64,000 nucleotides of DNA from the NCBI GenBank assembly GCA_027972325.1, contig JAPMOS010000040.1, positions 1 through 64,000 of the forward strand. Direction: 5' to 3'. Positions within the stretch are counted from its first letter, which is position 1. Each line of letters opens with the position of its first letter. The translations under genes and the position numbers were made by a program. The notes beneath the pieces were generated by a model. It did no database searches. It was not told where the DNA came from and saw nothing but the letters and a program-made list of their open reading frames with translations. Origin of the DNA: Paratrimastix pyriformis (lineage: Eukaryota; Preaxostyla; Paratrimastigidae). Below, piece by piece: positions 1-13,500 of this stretch.

Positions 1-175
1 CAGAATTCTTTTCATCCCAATCCTGATAACTGATGCCACTTTTCTCCATCCAAAATCCAACTGCCGCGGAATAGAGAGTCTGTAACGACCAACTCTCCTT
101 ATAGTTACAGCATTCCCTCAGTCTTTGTATAATCCGCACAACATCTCCCATAAACAAGCCTTTTCCACCCTCCCA

Positions 176-1574
176 CTAGAACCTTCCCACCGAATTTTGA
201 CCCAATTTCATCTTGAGTAAATCCAGTCCGGAACCCTCCCAGACCGCCATCTGGTATTTCGGCTTTACCAGCCAATTATAGATCCTCTCCATCCCACCTT
301 CCACCACCGGATATTTCATCCTCGCTTCCACATTGTCACACACAATTATACTCACAACATGATTTACCGGCCTGACGTATTTCTTCCCCGTCCTCCAAAG
401 TTCCCCGGCCAGCAAGAAGGTGTTCTCATCCATTTTAAAATTTCTGCAATCACAAGCTTCCCGTCCCCCGTCCCCCTAGGTCCTATACCAACCTTCTCAT
501 TCCAATTAACCACTCGGCCATCATGTTCCACCACCACTACACATCGGAATGCTCTACTCTTCCTCCCCTCCGACCACCTCCCATATCCTCCGACCAATCT
601 CCGCATCAGGGAGAAATCCACATTCAGACACGCCATCATATCATAGTCCATTTCAAATTGAGCCAAACTATCAAATCGAGCACCAAAAACATATCACTAC
701 GATTCTCTGTACAGAATTCACTAAAGGACATATCCACGCTCACAGGGTGACTTAGAGCATCATATTCAACGAAAAGACTTCCGCACATATCGACGAAAAG
801 TCCCATGGTATCACACTCCCCCACCATTCCATCTTCTCCATGCCGACCAACCAATCGGCAAACTTCATTTCTCAGTTCAACCATTAACTCAGCCCAGCTA
901 CTCCAGAGTAATTTCCGTCGGCACCTCTCATATAATAGCCAGATGCACTCCTGGGAAATTGTGCCTCCGTTCCCCAGCACTACCAAGCCATTCTTTCTCA
1001 GCCCACCCACCCCTCGAGCACCTCTAGATATTCAGGACACATCACCAGCATCTGAGACTGTCCTTCCACCCACCTCGCCAATTTCTCAATGACCGCTTCA
1101 CTTTCAATCTCCCGGACCATCTCCCTCCAAATCCCACGCACCCTTAAGCACCCATAAACTGTGTTCCAATGTGTCTTTCAGACCACAAGTACACATCAAC
1201 TCCTCCCACCGAAGAATTGCCTTTGTTTTCCTTAGTCATAATCCTTGGAAATAAGCTGCGAAAAGCCACCCAGCCGAGCATTCTCTACAAAACCGAGAGC
1301 AGTTCATCTCGGCATTTCCTGACTTATCATTTATCATCAAAACAGCATTCCTCGTCTTCATTCCCAGCCCCTCTAGCTTTCCAATTCTGCCACCTCGCCA
1401 ATCTTGTCTTATAGTCACCTTGTACTCTTTCGCCACTTGGACCGGGATCAACATAACACCCAATTCCATACTGCAGTCTTCAACTTTCTCAGATTTATTT
1501 GCCTCACCAGCTTCAGAGTCCGCCATATTATTCCTCGAATATCCACTGCATCTCCAGTTTGATGACCCTTTCAT
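176..1574 (-). pseudogene. LINE-A C-terminal domain (methyltransferase-like?), broken
   Basis: Three minus-strand segments (1574-1236, 1010-636, 666-176) follow the RNase H and align with the C-terminal third of LINE-B. Shared blocks are a SHPxxxDxSFxEF-like stretch, a short block read as ACLNVDFS here and as IFANPEYNP in LINE-B, SRAFRCVVVV versus KRAFRCIAIVP, and LWRTGKK versus FWRTGEK. Conservation between an old and a young LINE suggests that the domain was under selection. It resembles PCIF1-type adenine methyltransferases in block order, but the catalytic NPP[FY]-like motif is not preserved here. The assignment is tentative. Confidence 0.45.
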
Positions 1575-1879
1575 ACCATTTCAATTTTCCCCACATAATT
1601 ATCCACAACCTTTTTCAGTCGAACAAGTACACTCCCATTCTTTTTATCCCCATTCCCCAACGACATTCTATCCTTCCTAACCTTCTGAACCCAAGAAATC
1701 GCATACCTCGAATCAGTAGTAATTTGGACATCACCCCCACCCGCCATCTCCAGCGCTCTTACAACCGCATAAAGCTCCGCTTCGTTATTGGTTTGATTTA
1801 GCCACGGCGATCGTTTTGCCTCCTTCTTCACAAACTTGCCATCTATATTTTCAATCACCGCATATGAACCTCTCACCAT
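1571..1879 (-). pseudogene. LINE-A RNase H domain
   Basis: The segment reads NQTNNEAELYAVVRALEMA followed by VQITTDSRYAISWVQK, the Glu and second Asp motifs of RNase H type I. LINE-B has TNNEAELEAILEAI and VRTDSKVAKGW at the same position. The first Asp block should lie just upstream in another frame. RNase H removes the RNA strand after first-strand synthesis. Confidence 0.78.
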
Positions 1880-2524
1880 TTTTCCTTCTCTACATGAAGA
1901 TCCATCCGTGAAGAAGTGGATTTTCCTATCCTACCCAAATTACACGCCCTTTGGCGCTCCTCCTGCACTCCCACCCCATTCTCCACGACCTTCATCACAA
2001 GTGCATATTCTTTCTTCAGTCTTTTCAACACCTTCGAGTATCCTGGCATACAAGTCTTTTCAGCAGCTCCGTGTACCACCGAGGAACATTCCCCTTTACT
2101 CCCACCAGATTTAGTTGTCAGTGATCTCAATAATTTACCATCCCTCGTGGCTAAATCGCTTAATCTCGTCCATCCTTCCCCAAACATTCTCTTTCTTTGA
2201 CCCCTCGGTATCGTGATCAAGTCCCCAAATCCTGATCATTCTCATAGGCGCTACCTTCCTCCCATCTCCCAACTTCCATCCGTACTCCTTGTCTACTAAA
2301 AGCACCCAAGGTTCGCTCTATAAAAGATGGCCACCCCTCGGGACCATCGCTCCGGGTCATTAAACAAGCAAGAGGTTGTATTCTCTCTCTCTTCTCATCC
2401 CTCGCCTCCATCAGAATCTTCCCTCAATTCGATCATCATCTACAACTCTTTTGCCGTCTGCAACACCACTATCTGATCATGCACATCCGTTGGTTTTTCA
2501 CACCCAAACCGCCATTCTCCTTCA

Positions 2525-3765
2525 TCACATAAACCACGTCAACAGGGTCCGACTTTTCAAACGATTTCCTAATGCCTCCCTAATCTTCCTCGAGTACAAC
2601 TTCTCCACCTCATCCAACTCAACCTTCCTGAGAGGCATGCTCCGAGCTATATATTGCAAACACGGCGTCACGCATTCGTTAATCACTTTTCCCAATTCCT
2701 GCATCGGAAAGTATGCTTCGCCAATTCGAGTTAGCTTCTGCGCCAATTTCTCATGAGCTTCCCTAAAATTCACTTTCATGTGCAATTCTTCATCGATCCA
2801 AATCCCGAGATACCTGATCCCTTCTCCCTTCGCCTTACATTTCACTTCCTCTCCCATAATTATGATCCCCGACTTATCATCATCATTTGTCATATAGTCT
2901 GACTTCTTAAAATTAATATCCATATACGCTTCTCGTATCATCCCAACCACCTCACTCCCAATTCTTATCAGCTCTTCCTTTGATTCAGTGATAATAATAA
3001 TATCATCAGCAAACGCTTGAATCAACACTTCTCGAAGGCTTGCCAGAGTATATCCCCTTCCATGAACCCTCCTCAGGATTGTTTCCATAAATGTGACAAA
3101 CAACAAACATGACAGCGGGTCTCCTGACTGATTCCCCTTTGGACCTCAGGGTTCAGTGAGCCCAAAAGATGTAATTACACGAGCCTTCCTACCTTTATAT
3201 AAATCCTCACGTATTCGATGAAGCTTCTCCAATCCCAACTCAAACCCCTCTCTAACGCTGCGAAATCAACCGTATCATAAGCCTTCGATATATCCAGTCC
3301 AAGCATATACCATTTCTTCCCACGCATTTTCGCATCCTCAATCACGCGGATCAGGTTTAAAATGGGGACCTCAATGTGTCTCCCTCTTAGAAATGCAAAC
3401 TGCTTTTCTTCGAAAACCTTATCCCCATGACTCCTTTCCACCTCAGCAATTCTCTCCTGGAATCGATTAGCCAGAATACACTGAAGAATTTTCAACGTTA
3501 CCGAAATAAGGGTAATCGGCCGCCGATTGGTCGGGTCACCAGGATGAACTTCCACCGACTTCATGATCATATGAACATTACTTTGCTTCATATAATCTGG
3601 AACCCTCTCACACAGAATCCTATTATATTCCTTAAGCATCCATTCAAAGACCTCATCCGGGCAAACCTTAACAATTTCTGCCACCACCTCATCTGGTCCC
3701 GCAGCTTTGCCCGACTTCAAGTGCCGAATCACACTCATCAGTTCTTCCATCTCGATTGGCTTCAT
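2525..3765 (-). pseudogene. LINE-A reverse transcriptase
   Basis: Two minus-strand segments (3765-3175 and 3106-2525, different frames) carry the usual LINE RT blocks. These are KAAGPDEV and RRPITLISV at the N side, motif A LDISKAYDTVD, motif B NQSGDPLSCLLF across the frame change, motif C AFADDIII and YLGIWIDEE after it. The order and spacing match the RT of LINE-B in this window. The frame changes near 3110-3175, inside motif B. RT copies the element RNA at the nicked target. Confidence 0.88.
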
Positions 3766-4274
3766 AATTCCATCAATTCTCCTGATACTCCTCTAGGCAC
3801 GTTTCATCATTACCTCTTTTCTTGGCCAGGTTCTCCATAAACAACCTAAATCCTTCCTTAACTTCACCAGGGTCCACCGTTATCCTCATTTTCCCGCCCT
3901 CCCTCTCTCCATAAAGATGCCACGGGAGATTTCAACATTTCATCTTGGAACACCGTTCGATGCCTCCTCCTCCCAGACAAGACCTGCCGAATATTATATT
4001 CCCGGGCTCTCTCCTTTTCTGTCGAAATTCCTGAATCGTCTTCTTCGCCACCCCTTCTCACTCGCACCAGCCTTACCTGAAGCACATCCCTCGCCTTCCT
4101 AACCCTTGCAGGCTCATAATCTTTCTCAGTCAATACCACTTTTACTACTCCGAAAGCACTCTTTGCCTCCATCGTCATCATTTTCGCCAATTCCCAAAGT
4201 CCTTCGGGTTAGCCCTTTCATTCTATCTTGATATTCTTCAATCTGTCGCCCCTTCTCCTCATTCCCTTTCTGAT

Positions 4275-5019
4275 CTACCTCCAGGTAACTTGATCTTTCA
4301 ATTTCAACCGATTGCCGGTATCCTCTGGCAATTTTCCTAAAATCCACAAAATAATGGAGTGATCCGACAATGCATTCCACTCCACCTCTTCATTCCTGAA
4401 GATCTGCATTTTAATGAACAGCTCCGTAGCTACTTCTTCACAACCCAACACCGCGTCAATTTTATTTTCATGCACCACACCTTCTCACTTCCCTTCTTGT
4501 TACAGCCTCCTCAAGGGCCAACCAGTGCGCTTAAAATCCACGAGATCTAACCCTTCAGCCTCTGCACTTCCTTCACCATTGCATTCCCGTCCATCCCCAA
4601 CACAATGACCTCTCCCTCCTCCTTTAATTTACCGATAATCCTTTTCCCTCAAACTCCACCTTCCTTTTCATCTCAGCTTCACTGCTATCTACCGGATAAT
4701 ACATATTTACAAAGGCTACCCTTACTTTATTAAGAATCATATGCACCACCATCAAGTATCCCTCACATTCTGCCACCTTCTCCACACCCACCACAGAGTT
4801 TTGCAATTCTTTCTTCACCATGATTACCACACCACCCTTTCCGTTTGCATTCCGAACGCATGCTCCATAAGAAACAAAACTCCGAGCAAAAAGCGACGTC
4901 TTCACAACGTGAAGCTTTGTTTCTTGGAGCATAATCACGTCCGCCCCACTATCTTCAGCTATCATTTTCACGTTTTGCCTCTTCTCGAGCATTCCTAATC
5001 CCCGGCAATTCCAAGACAT
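4275..5019 (-). pseudogene. LINE-A APE-like endonuclease
   Basis: The minus-strand reading begins MSWNCRGLG and continues to ADVIMLQETKL, the Asn and Glu motifs of the exonuclease-endonuclease-phosphatase fold. It reaches VRVAFVNMYYP, then changes frame. The C-terminal active-site motif is seen as ALSDHSIILW near 4340-4370, the Ser-Asp-His motif of APE-type LINE nucleases. The enzyme nicks target DNA to prime reverse transcription. The reading frame is broken between the two halves, so this copy is not expected to be active. The same domain in LINE-B starts MRVAGWNVRGLG. Confidence 0.8.
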
Positions 5020-5256
5020 TACCCGAAATAAATTCCCTCTTTTCCTCCAGCCCCATCACGAGGGCCGTTTTCTCTATCTTCTCACTCTTTTCCGTCACCC
5101 CACAATTCTCCGCCATCATTTCATTCATTATTGCCTTCTTCGTATCAGCGTCTAGCCGCCGACCCTTTTTAGTACAAAACTCTTTGCCCTTCTTTCAGTC
5201 CTTTGAAGGGGCTTATTCCAACCCCTCTCATTTCTCACTTGCTGGATCATCCCCCT

Positions 5257-5340
5257 ACTATCCATCGTAAGACTCAGGATAGCAGCCGACAGCCTCCGTC
5301 TTCGGCAGTCTAGGTGCTATATCTCCTTGTTCTTCATGAT
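5257..5340 (+). repeat. DIRS-like terminal inverted repeat, left outer end
   Basis: The sequence starting CTATCCATCGTAAGACTC recurs inverted at the right outer end (14545-14628). The inner part, GGCAGTCTAGGTGCTATATC and onward, is also inverted at the central junction near 10496-10536. Three copies of one terminal motif mark the two outer ends and the shared inner end of the paired elements. Confidence 0.85.
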
Positions 5341-8300
5341 AAACACCACACAATGCAGAAAAAAGTCACAAGTCAAACCCAGGTGAAAGCACTTGGAAAC
5401 ATCTCAAAAGTGTCCTGGGTGGAGAACCGGTCAGGATGGACATGGGTCGACCGGTGGACGATAGGTTGGTTCGACCGAAAACCAATCCTAAAATAAAATC
5501 GTATGGTCACGACGGGCAGCGTGACCAATACGTGTCCATAAATCACAACAAAATCGGAGAGAGGTCAAAGGGAGCCAAGAACATCGGGCGAAAAGAAAAA
5601 ATTTAACACGCATCGGAAGGGGTGATTCGGGTTAACGGCCGAGATTCGGCAAATCTCCGATCTCCGAAACCGTTAAGGTAATTGCGGGCCAACGGTCCAT
5701 GATCGAACCGTGAAGTGACCCCGATTTGGGCTCCGGAAGGGGTCCCAGAGGGTAAAACGCACGGATGTCGAAATCACAACAGGGCAAAAGTTGAAAAATG
5801 AGATCCGAAATTTCCCGCCCAATTCCAGTACTTAAGGGGGCGCCCCGGACCCAGCACAATGCCTTCGTTTTTTTCGTGGTGAACACCCGTTTTTCAAGGA
5901 CTACCGACCGAACAGCAACGAAACTCTACTCCAATGGCCTCTACTCATCGACTCCAAGACCCTCCGATGCCCAAGATCACCATCAAGGTTCCAACTCCTG
6001 GGACACCCAATCCGACCCCCAACGGCTCTTCGAGTGGCTCTTCGAGTGCCGTTTCGGCGGGAGGCACCCGCGGCCCGGGCTCGACCTTCTTGGACCGGCT
6101 GATGGTTACGGATGCCCGCGTGTCCGGGCGGCTCCCTGGTGGCCCGGCAAGCCCGGCGCAGGCCCTACAGGCGGCTGCGGCCGTCCACAGAGCTGCTTCC
6201 GCTGCGCAGGCTGCGTCTGGCCTGGCCACCGCGACCGCTCCGCTACCATCCCAGGACCTCGACGACGACGGTGCCGCCCAGAGCGGGCCCGAGGGGACCG
6301 TCCCGCTGCCCCCGCGCCCCTGTGCCCACCCCGGCCCTGCAGATTCACTCTGCCGTCACCCCCCAGCCCCAGGAAGGCCTCGACGTCTACATCCGGCGCG
6401 TGATGGAGGCCTCGCTGGGGACTTTCTCGAGCAGCAGCGGGCCTTGCTCGTGGCCGCAGCTGCTGCCTCCGCGGCCTTGCCTTCCGCTCAGGAGGCCGGC
6501 CTTGCTGCCCGCGGTGCTGCTGGTGCCCCCAGGGTGCCGGTGGCCGCCGCCGTGCCGGCCGCGGATGAGCCTGCTCCGCTCTCGTTTTTCGGCCCGACCA
6601 GGCCACTGCCACCAACGTCCCGTCCAACCAAGTCCCAGCCGCCGCAGCCTTCCGGCGGCTCGCCCGGGCTGCTCCCGGTCCCTTCCGGGAGGCCGACCCG
6701 CCCAGCGGCGACGATGATGCCGCCGGCGCCGAGGGCGAATTTGGACGAGGACGACGCTGCCGCCGCCGGCGACGAGGATGAGCTCCGGCACGCAGCCGAC
6801 CCGCAGCAGCAGCCTGGCGACCGCGAGGCCTCTGACAGGCTCGCACTGGAGCGCGCCCGGCATTTGTCCGGGCGTTGCCGTGCCCAGCGACTTTCCCCAG
6901 CTCGGCTCCGTCACGGGCCTTGCCCGCGAGTCCAGGGCTGAATTCCGCTTTCTCCAGCGCCTTCACCGGGAATCGCTCCAACCTTGAGCGGCTGGCGCGC
7001 CTGCCCTGCACCGAGGAGGACTTTGCCGCCCCTTGTTGCTCCATTGACCGATCGTACCGCGCTTCCGGGCACACAGCACTTGCCCCCGACGGGCCCGCAT
7101 ATTTATGTCCGCACCGCTCCCGAGGTCGCCACGGGCCAGAACCTCCAGCAGCTCGACTTCGCCATCCGCCTGTTTCCGGCCCTGCCTGCCAGCAGCAGCA
7201 ACGCAGCGGCAGGCTGGCGGCGGTCGGCTGGCCGGGATCAGCGACTTCCGCTTCGTCGGGTGGCCGCGGCGGCTTCGCGGGCGCAGCTATGGCGGCGGGC
7301 TTCAATGAGGCGGCGACCGGTTCAACGACTTTGCCCAGCGCCAGCAGCGCAGCTTCCTCTGCAAGCCGTGCCGCTCCCATTTGCCCAACTACGTGCACCC
7401 GAGCACGCCTCCTTCGTCGACCAGGTGGCTCGCCTCCTCGAGACGGGCGCGATCCGACCGTCCAGGCGCCGCCGCACAACATCTCCCGCTGACGTGCGCG
7501 CCCAAGAAGAACGGCAAGTTGAGGCTGTGCATCGACATGCGCTTCGTCAACTCCTTCGTCCAGGCGCCGGCCTTCAAGCTGGAGGACCTGACCACGCTGG
7601 CGCCCCTGCTGCGCGACGGGGACTACATCTCGACGGCGGACCTCTCCGAGGGCTACCATCACCTGCGCATTCACCCCGACGACCAGCAGTTTTGGGCCCT
7701 GGGGCCGCTACTGCGTCTACACGGTTCTCCCGTTCGGCTCTCCTGTGCGCCCTGGGCCTTTACCAAGCTCAGGCCCCTCTGCGAGTACCTCCGGGGCCCT
7801 CGTGCGGCCTGCGGATGCTCTCCTACATCGACGACTTCATCGTGGCCAGTCGGCCGGCCGAGGCCGATCGCGAGTGGGCGCTTCGTGGCCGTGATGGAGC
7901 AGGCGGGCATGAACCTCAAGCTGGAGAAGTGCCATCCGCCCGCCCCGCGGCAGCAGTTCCTGGGTACGAGGTCGAGACCGCTCCCCAGGTGCGCTACTGC
8001 GTGCCCGCCGAGAAGCGGCGCACCATCCGGCACGAGATCGCCCGGCTGCTGCGCTGGTCGCGGCCCCACGTGCGCCGGGTGGTCCACGTGGCGGGCCTCT
8101 GCCTGTCCGTCTCGCGGGCCGTGGCGCCCGCCAAGTTTCTCCTGCGCAACGTCTACCGCGTGGTCGCAGCAGCCCCCAACTGGCACTGCTGCGTGATGCT
8201 GGACGAGCCGGCCGGGGGACCTCCGCTGGTGGCTGGAGGGCCTCGAGGGCTGGAACGGGGCCTGTCCGCTCCCGGCGCCGGCCGATCTGACCTGCGCCAC

Positions 8301-10537
8301 GGACGCCTCGGACATCGGCTGGGGCCTGCTGGCTGGAGCGCAACGAGACGGCCCAGGGCCCCTGGACGGGCGTCATGCGCGAGACGCCCATCAACCAGCG
8401 CGAGAGCATGGCCGTGCTCAACGCCCTGCGCATCTGGGCCGCGACGCCGGCCTGGCGGGGCCGCACGGTGCTCTTCCAGGTCGACAACGCGACGACGGTG
8501 GCCCACCTCAACGGGTTCGGCCGCCTCAACCAGGCCCTGGACGGGATCGCCCGGGCCATCCACGCCCTCGCAGCGCGCCACGGGATCACCTGCAGGCCGA
8601 GCACGTGGCGGGCGTGACGAATACCACGGCGGACCAGCTCGCGGGACTTCGACCGCAGCGACTGGATGCTCCACCCGGCGCTGTTCCGCTCGCTGGACCG
8701 GCTCTGGGGCCCGCACTCGATCGACCGCATGGCCACCTTCGCGACGCGCCAGGTGCCCCGCTACGAGAGCCGCCACCGCGATGTGCAGTCCCTGCGCGCC
8801 GACACTTTTCGGCCCGGTGGGAGCCCGGCGAGAACAGCTGGGTCAACCCGCCCTTTCGCAGATCCACCGCGTCCTGCGCCACCTGCAGCACTCCGGGCCC
8901 GGCTGCTGGCCCCGGTCTGGCCGAGCCAGCCCTGGTGGCCCCTGCTGCTGGCCCTGACGGTGGACTGGCCCGTGCTCCTGCCGCAGGACCCGCGGGCCTT
9001 CCGCCCGGCTGCTTCCGGCCACTCGGAGCCGACGAAGAACCTCAGCTGGCGCGTCTGCGCCTTCAGGATTTCTGGGCGGCCGGAGCGGCCCATTGGAGCG
9101 CCAAGGTCGCCAGCTACTTGTCTCGGCTGCTGTAAAGCCCACCACCGAGAAGAGCCTCACCAACCGGCTGCGTGCCCTGGCGCGGTTCTGCGCCCGCCGG
9201 GGCATCCCGCTGGTGCCCATGCCCGTGAGCGCGCTGGCCGACTACACCGACGAGGCCACCCGGGCCAGCTGCCGGCCCCGGTCGACCCTGTCGCTCATCG
9301 CCACTGTGGTCAATCTGATTCACGACGCGCTTGGGGTGCCTTCCCCGGCGCGAGATCACCCTACGGACGCTGCGCAGGCCATCCGTCTGCGCCGCACCAC
9401 GCAGCCCGTCCAGAAGGCTGCCCGTGCCGCCCACCCTGCTGGTGGAGCTCTTCCACCGGTGGGCCCCAACGACGCGCTTCCGCTGGAGCGCCTCCGCGCT
9501 AAGCTGGTCGCCCTGCTGGCCTTCCTGGCGCTGCTTCGGCCTCGGACGTGACCCTGCCCACCGTGGCGCAGGTGGCCGCCGGCCGCCGATCGCCTGGTCG
9601 TCTGCCTGCTGGGCTTCAAGAACGACTACACCGCCCAGGGCGCCTCCGTCACCATCTGGCGCGCCGCCGATGCGCTGCTCGACCCGGTGAGCTGCTACCA
9701 GTGCTGGCTCCGCCGCACGCGCGCCATGCGCCCGACCCGCCCGGACCGTCGCGGGTCGTCATCCAGCTGCGCCGCCCCTACGAGGGCGTCAAGCCGGCCA
9801 CCATCAGCCACATCCTCAACGAGGTCATCGTCGCCGGCGGGGCGATCGCTCGCTCCCTCGGCCCGCGGCTTCCGCCGTGGCGGGGCCAGCTGGGCCATTG
9901 CGCGCGAGGTCATGCCCGACAAGATCCTGCACCTGGGCCGCTGGGCTTCGGCCAGTGTTTGCGCAGCACTACGTGCAGACGGGCGTCGACAGCAACTTCA
10001 CCGACCTCATGTTCGCCCCGGCGCCGCCGCCGCCGCCGCCCTGTGCCCCTGGCGCCGCCGCGCCGCTCGCCGCCACGGATCTCGTCCAGGCCGTGCGTCC
10101 GGCGCCTCCGCCTCCGCCCCTGCCGCCAGGCTCGCCTGCTTCGTCGCTCTCGCTGTCGGCGGCCACGCCGCGTCACCGCCCGGCCGCTCCGCCACGCCAG
10201 CGCGTTGTGATATGCGACGACGACGTTTCCGATGAGGCGAGTCCTTCGGGCGATGCCACGAGCACGCCTGCTGCGCCTGCTCGCCGCCGCTCGAGCAGGC
10301 GCCTTCTGCTCCGCGCCGCCGCCGCCGGAGCGCTCTGGGCCAGGCCGTCTGATGACGACGACGAGAAGGGACGAGCTCGAGGCGGATTCGTCCAGCCTGC
10401 CCGCCGGCGACTTTGAGCCGCGCGCCGGGCCTCATTTGTCTGCTTTATGTTTTCTGTGTTTCTCCTGCCGCCGGCCGACTAGATGCTGGTTTTGGCATCA
10501 TGAAGAACAAGGAGATATAGCACCTAGACTGCCTCGA
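5257..10537 (+). mobile_element. DIRS-like tyrosine-recombinase retrotransposon, copy A
   Basis: A GC-rich element is bounded by inverted terminal repeats: its left end (about 5257-5340) is the reverse complement of the sequence at about 10496-10536. Parts in order are about 650 bp of leader, a Ser/Pro/Ala-rich gag-like region from 5934, reverse transcriptase (about 7390-7970; KNGKLRLCIDMRFVN, STADLSEGYHHLRI, LSYIDDF), RNase H (about 8280-8760) and a tyrosine recombinase (about 9120-10010). RT, RNase H and recombinase with inverted ends, and no integrase, is the DIRS arrangement. The reading frames are broken in several places, so it is a defective fossil. It is similar to copy B, so not very old. 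Confidence 0.85.
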
Positions 10538-10560
10538 CTTCGGCTGTCGACTCACTTGAC
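10496..10560. repeat. Central junction of the paired DIRS-like elements
   Basis: This stretch holds the terminal motif ATCATGAAGAACAAGGAGAT and onward, as at the right outer end. It is followed by a short divergent stretch (TCGACTTCGGCTGTCGACTC) that resembles the outer flank only loosely. It lies between copy A and the inverted copy B and is the centre of the palindrome. Confidence 0.75.
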
Positions 10561-13500
10561 GCCCTCGTAGGGGCGGCGCAGCTGGATAACGACCCGCGAC
10601 GGTCCGGGCGGGTCAGGCGTCGCGTGCGGCGGAGCCAGCACTGGTAGCAGCTCACCGGGTCGAGCAGCGCATCGGCGGCGCGCCAGATGGTGACGGAGGC
10701 GCCCTGGGCGGTGTAGTCGTTCTTGAAGCCCAGCAGGCAGACCACCAGCCGATCGGCGGCCGGCGGCACGGCCACCTGCGCCACGGTGGGCAGGGTCACG
10801 TCCGAGGGCCGAAGCAGCGCCAAGAAGGCCAGCAGGGCGACCAGCTTGGCGCGGAGGCGCTCCAGCGGAAGCGCGTCGTTGGGGCCCCACCGGTGGAAGA
10901 GCTCCACCAGCAGGGTGGGCGGCACGGGCAGCCCCTTCTGGACGGGCTGCGTGGTGCGGCGCAGACGGATGGCCTTGCGCAGGCGTCCGCAAGGTGGTCT
11001 CGCGCCGGGGAAGGCACCCAAGCGCGTCGTGAATCAGATTGACCACAGTGGCGATGAGCGACAGAGTCGACCGGCCGGCAGCTGGCCCGGGTAGCCTCGT
11101 CGGTGTAGTCGGCCAGCGCGCTCGGGCATGGGCACAGCGGGATGCCCCGGCGGGCGCAGAACCGTGCCAGGGCACGCAGCCGGTTGGTGAGGCTCTTCTC
11201 GGTGGTGGGCTTTACAGCAGCCGAGACAAGTAGCTGGCGACCTTGAGCTCCAATGGCCGCCCGCCCAGAAATCCTGAAGGCGCAGACGCGCCAGCTGAGG
11301 TTCTTCGTCGGCTCCGAGTGGCCGGAAGCAGCCGGGCGGAAGGCCCGCGGGTCCTGCGGCAGGAGCACGGGCCAGTCCACCGTCAGGCCAGCAGCAGGGC
11401 CACCAGGGCTGGCTCGGCCAGACCGGGGCCAGCAGGGTGCACTCCACGCCGGGCCCGGAGTGCAGGTGGCGCAGGACGCGGTGGATCTGCGAAAAGGGGT
11501 TGACCCAGCTGTTCTCGCCGGGCTCCCACCGGGCCGAAAACGTGTCGGCGCGCAGGGACTGCACATCGCGGTGGCGGCTCTCGTAGCGGGGCACCTGGCG
11601 CGTCGCGAAGGTGGCCATGCGGTCGATCGAGTGCGGGCCCCAGAGCCGGTCCAGCGAGCGGAACAGCGCCGGGTGGAGCATCCAGTCGCTGCGGTCGAAG
11701 TCCCGCGAGAGCTGGTCCGCCGTGGTATTCGTCACGCCCGCCACGTGCTCGGCCTGCAGGGTAATCCCGTGGCGCGCTGCGAGGGCGTGGATGGCCCGGG
11801 CGATCCCGTCCAGGGCCTGGTTGAGGCGGCCGAACCCGTTGAGGTGGGCCACCGTCGTCGCGTTGTCGACCTGGAAGAGCACCGTGCGGCCCCGCCAGGC
11901 CGGCGTCGCGGCCCAGATGCGCAGGGCGTTGAGCACGGCCATGCTCTCGCGCTGGTTGATGGGCGCTGGTTGATGGTTGTGCGGCGGCGCCTGGACGGGT
12001 CGGATCGCGCCCGTCTCGAGGAGGCGAGCCACCTCCTGGTCGACGAAGGAGGCGTGCTCGGGGTGCACGTAGTTGGGCAAATGGGAGCTGCACGGCTTGC
12101 AGAGGAGCGGGATGCGGAAGCCGTGCAGGAGCCAGTTGTGCACGGGCGGGCAGTGGAAATGCTCCTCCCAGAAGGCCCGGAAGGGCGGGAGGGAGGGACG
12201 CCCAGTGCTGAAGCGAGCTGGTGGTGGTGGTGGTGGTGGTGGTGGAGATGCGGCCGGCCCGAGAGCGGGGGGATGGTCGCACCGTGGCGGCGGCAGCGGG
12301 GAGGGCGGCGGTGATGGTGGTGGAGAAGGCGGACCCGTTGCTGCCGCGGCGCGCGGGCTCTGCGCGCCGTTACTGCTCGCCGGCGCCGCCCGACTGCGCC
12401 TGCTGGCGCCGCCGGCGGAGCCGTTGTTGCCGCCACCATTGTCGAAGCGGCGCCGCTGCGGGAAGCTGCGCTGCTGGCGCTGGGCAAAGTCGTTGAACCG
12501 GTCGCCGCCTCGGCCAAACCCGCCGCCATAGCTGCGCCCGCCGAAGCCGCCGCGGCCACCCGACGAGCGGAAGTCGCGATCCCGGCCCCGCCCATGCGAC
12601 GCCCGCCAGCCTGGCCGCCGCGTTGCTGCTGCTGCTGGCCGGGCAGGGCGCGCATGCCCTGAGCGAGGCGGATGGCGAAGTCGAGCTGCTGGAGGTTCTG
12701 GCCCGTGGCGACCTCGGGAGCGGTGCGGACATACTCGTACATGCGGGCCACGTCGGGGGCAAGTGCTGTGTGCACCCAGGCGAGCCGCTTGCGGTCCACG
12801 ATGGCGGAGGCAATGGAGCGAGCAAAGCAAGAGAGGGCGGCGCGCAAGTCCTCCTCGGTGCAGGGCAGGCGCGCCAGCCGCTCAAGGTTGAGCGATTCCC
12901 GGTGAAGGCGCTGGAGAAAGCGGAATTCAGCCCTGGACTCGCGGGCAAGGCCCGTGACGGAGCCGAGCTGGGGAAAGTCGCTGGGCACGGCAACGCCCCG
13001 GACAAATGCCCGGGCGCGCTCCAGTGCGAGCCTGTCAGAGGCCTCGCGGTCGCCAGGCTGCTGCTGCGGGTCGGCTGCGTGCCGGAGCTCATCCTCGTCG
13101 CCGGCGGCGGCAGCGTCGTCCTCGTCCGCAAATTCGCCCTCGGCGCCGGCGGCATCATCGTCGCCGCTGGGCGGGTCGGCCTCCCCGGAAAGGGACCGGG
13201 AGCAGCCGGGCGAGCCGCCGGAAGGCTGCGGCGGCTGGGACTTGGTTGGACGGGACGTTGGCAGTGGCCTGGTCGGGCCGAAAAACGAGAGCGGAGCAGG
13301 CTCATCCGCGGCCGGCACGGCGGCGGCACCACTCGCACCCTGGGGCACCAGCAGCACCGCGGGCAGCAAGGCCGGCCTCCTGGGCGGGAGGCAAGGCCGC
13401 GGAGGCAGCAGCTGCGGCCACGAGCAAGGCCCGCTGCTGCTCGAGAAAGTCCCCCAGCGAGGCCTCCATCACGCGCCGGATGTAGAGGTCGAGGCCTTCC

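Larger units (their letters stand above)
1..5256 (-). mobile_element. LINE-A, old APE-type non-LTR retrotransposon, 3' part beyond window
   Basis: A degenerate LINE reads right to left. In order it holds an APE-type endonuclease (about 5019-4275), reverse transcriptase (3765-2525), RNase H (about 1879-1571) and a C-terminal domain (about 1010-176). The same domain order occurs in LINE-B, with clear protein similarity but many substitutions, so this is a different and older lineage. Its base composition is more AT-rich than the flanking DIRS-like elements. Frames change several times between the domains. The 3' end lies outside the window, so the tail cannot be compared. Its 5' part probably continues at 14629-15060, beyond the DIRS-like insertion. 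Confidence 0.85.
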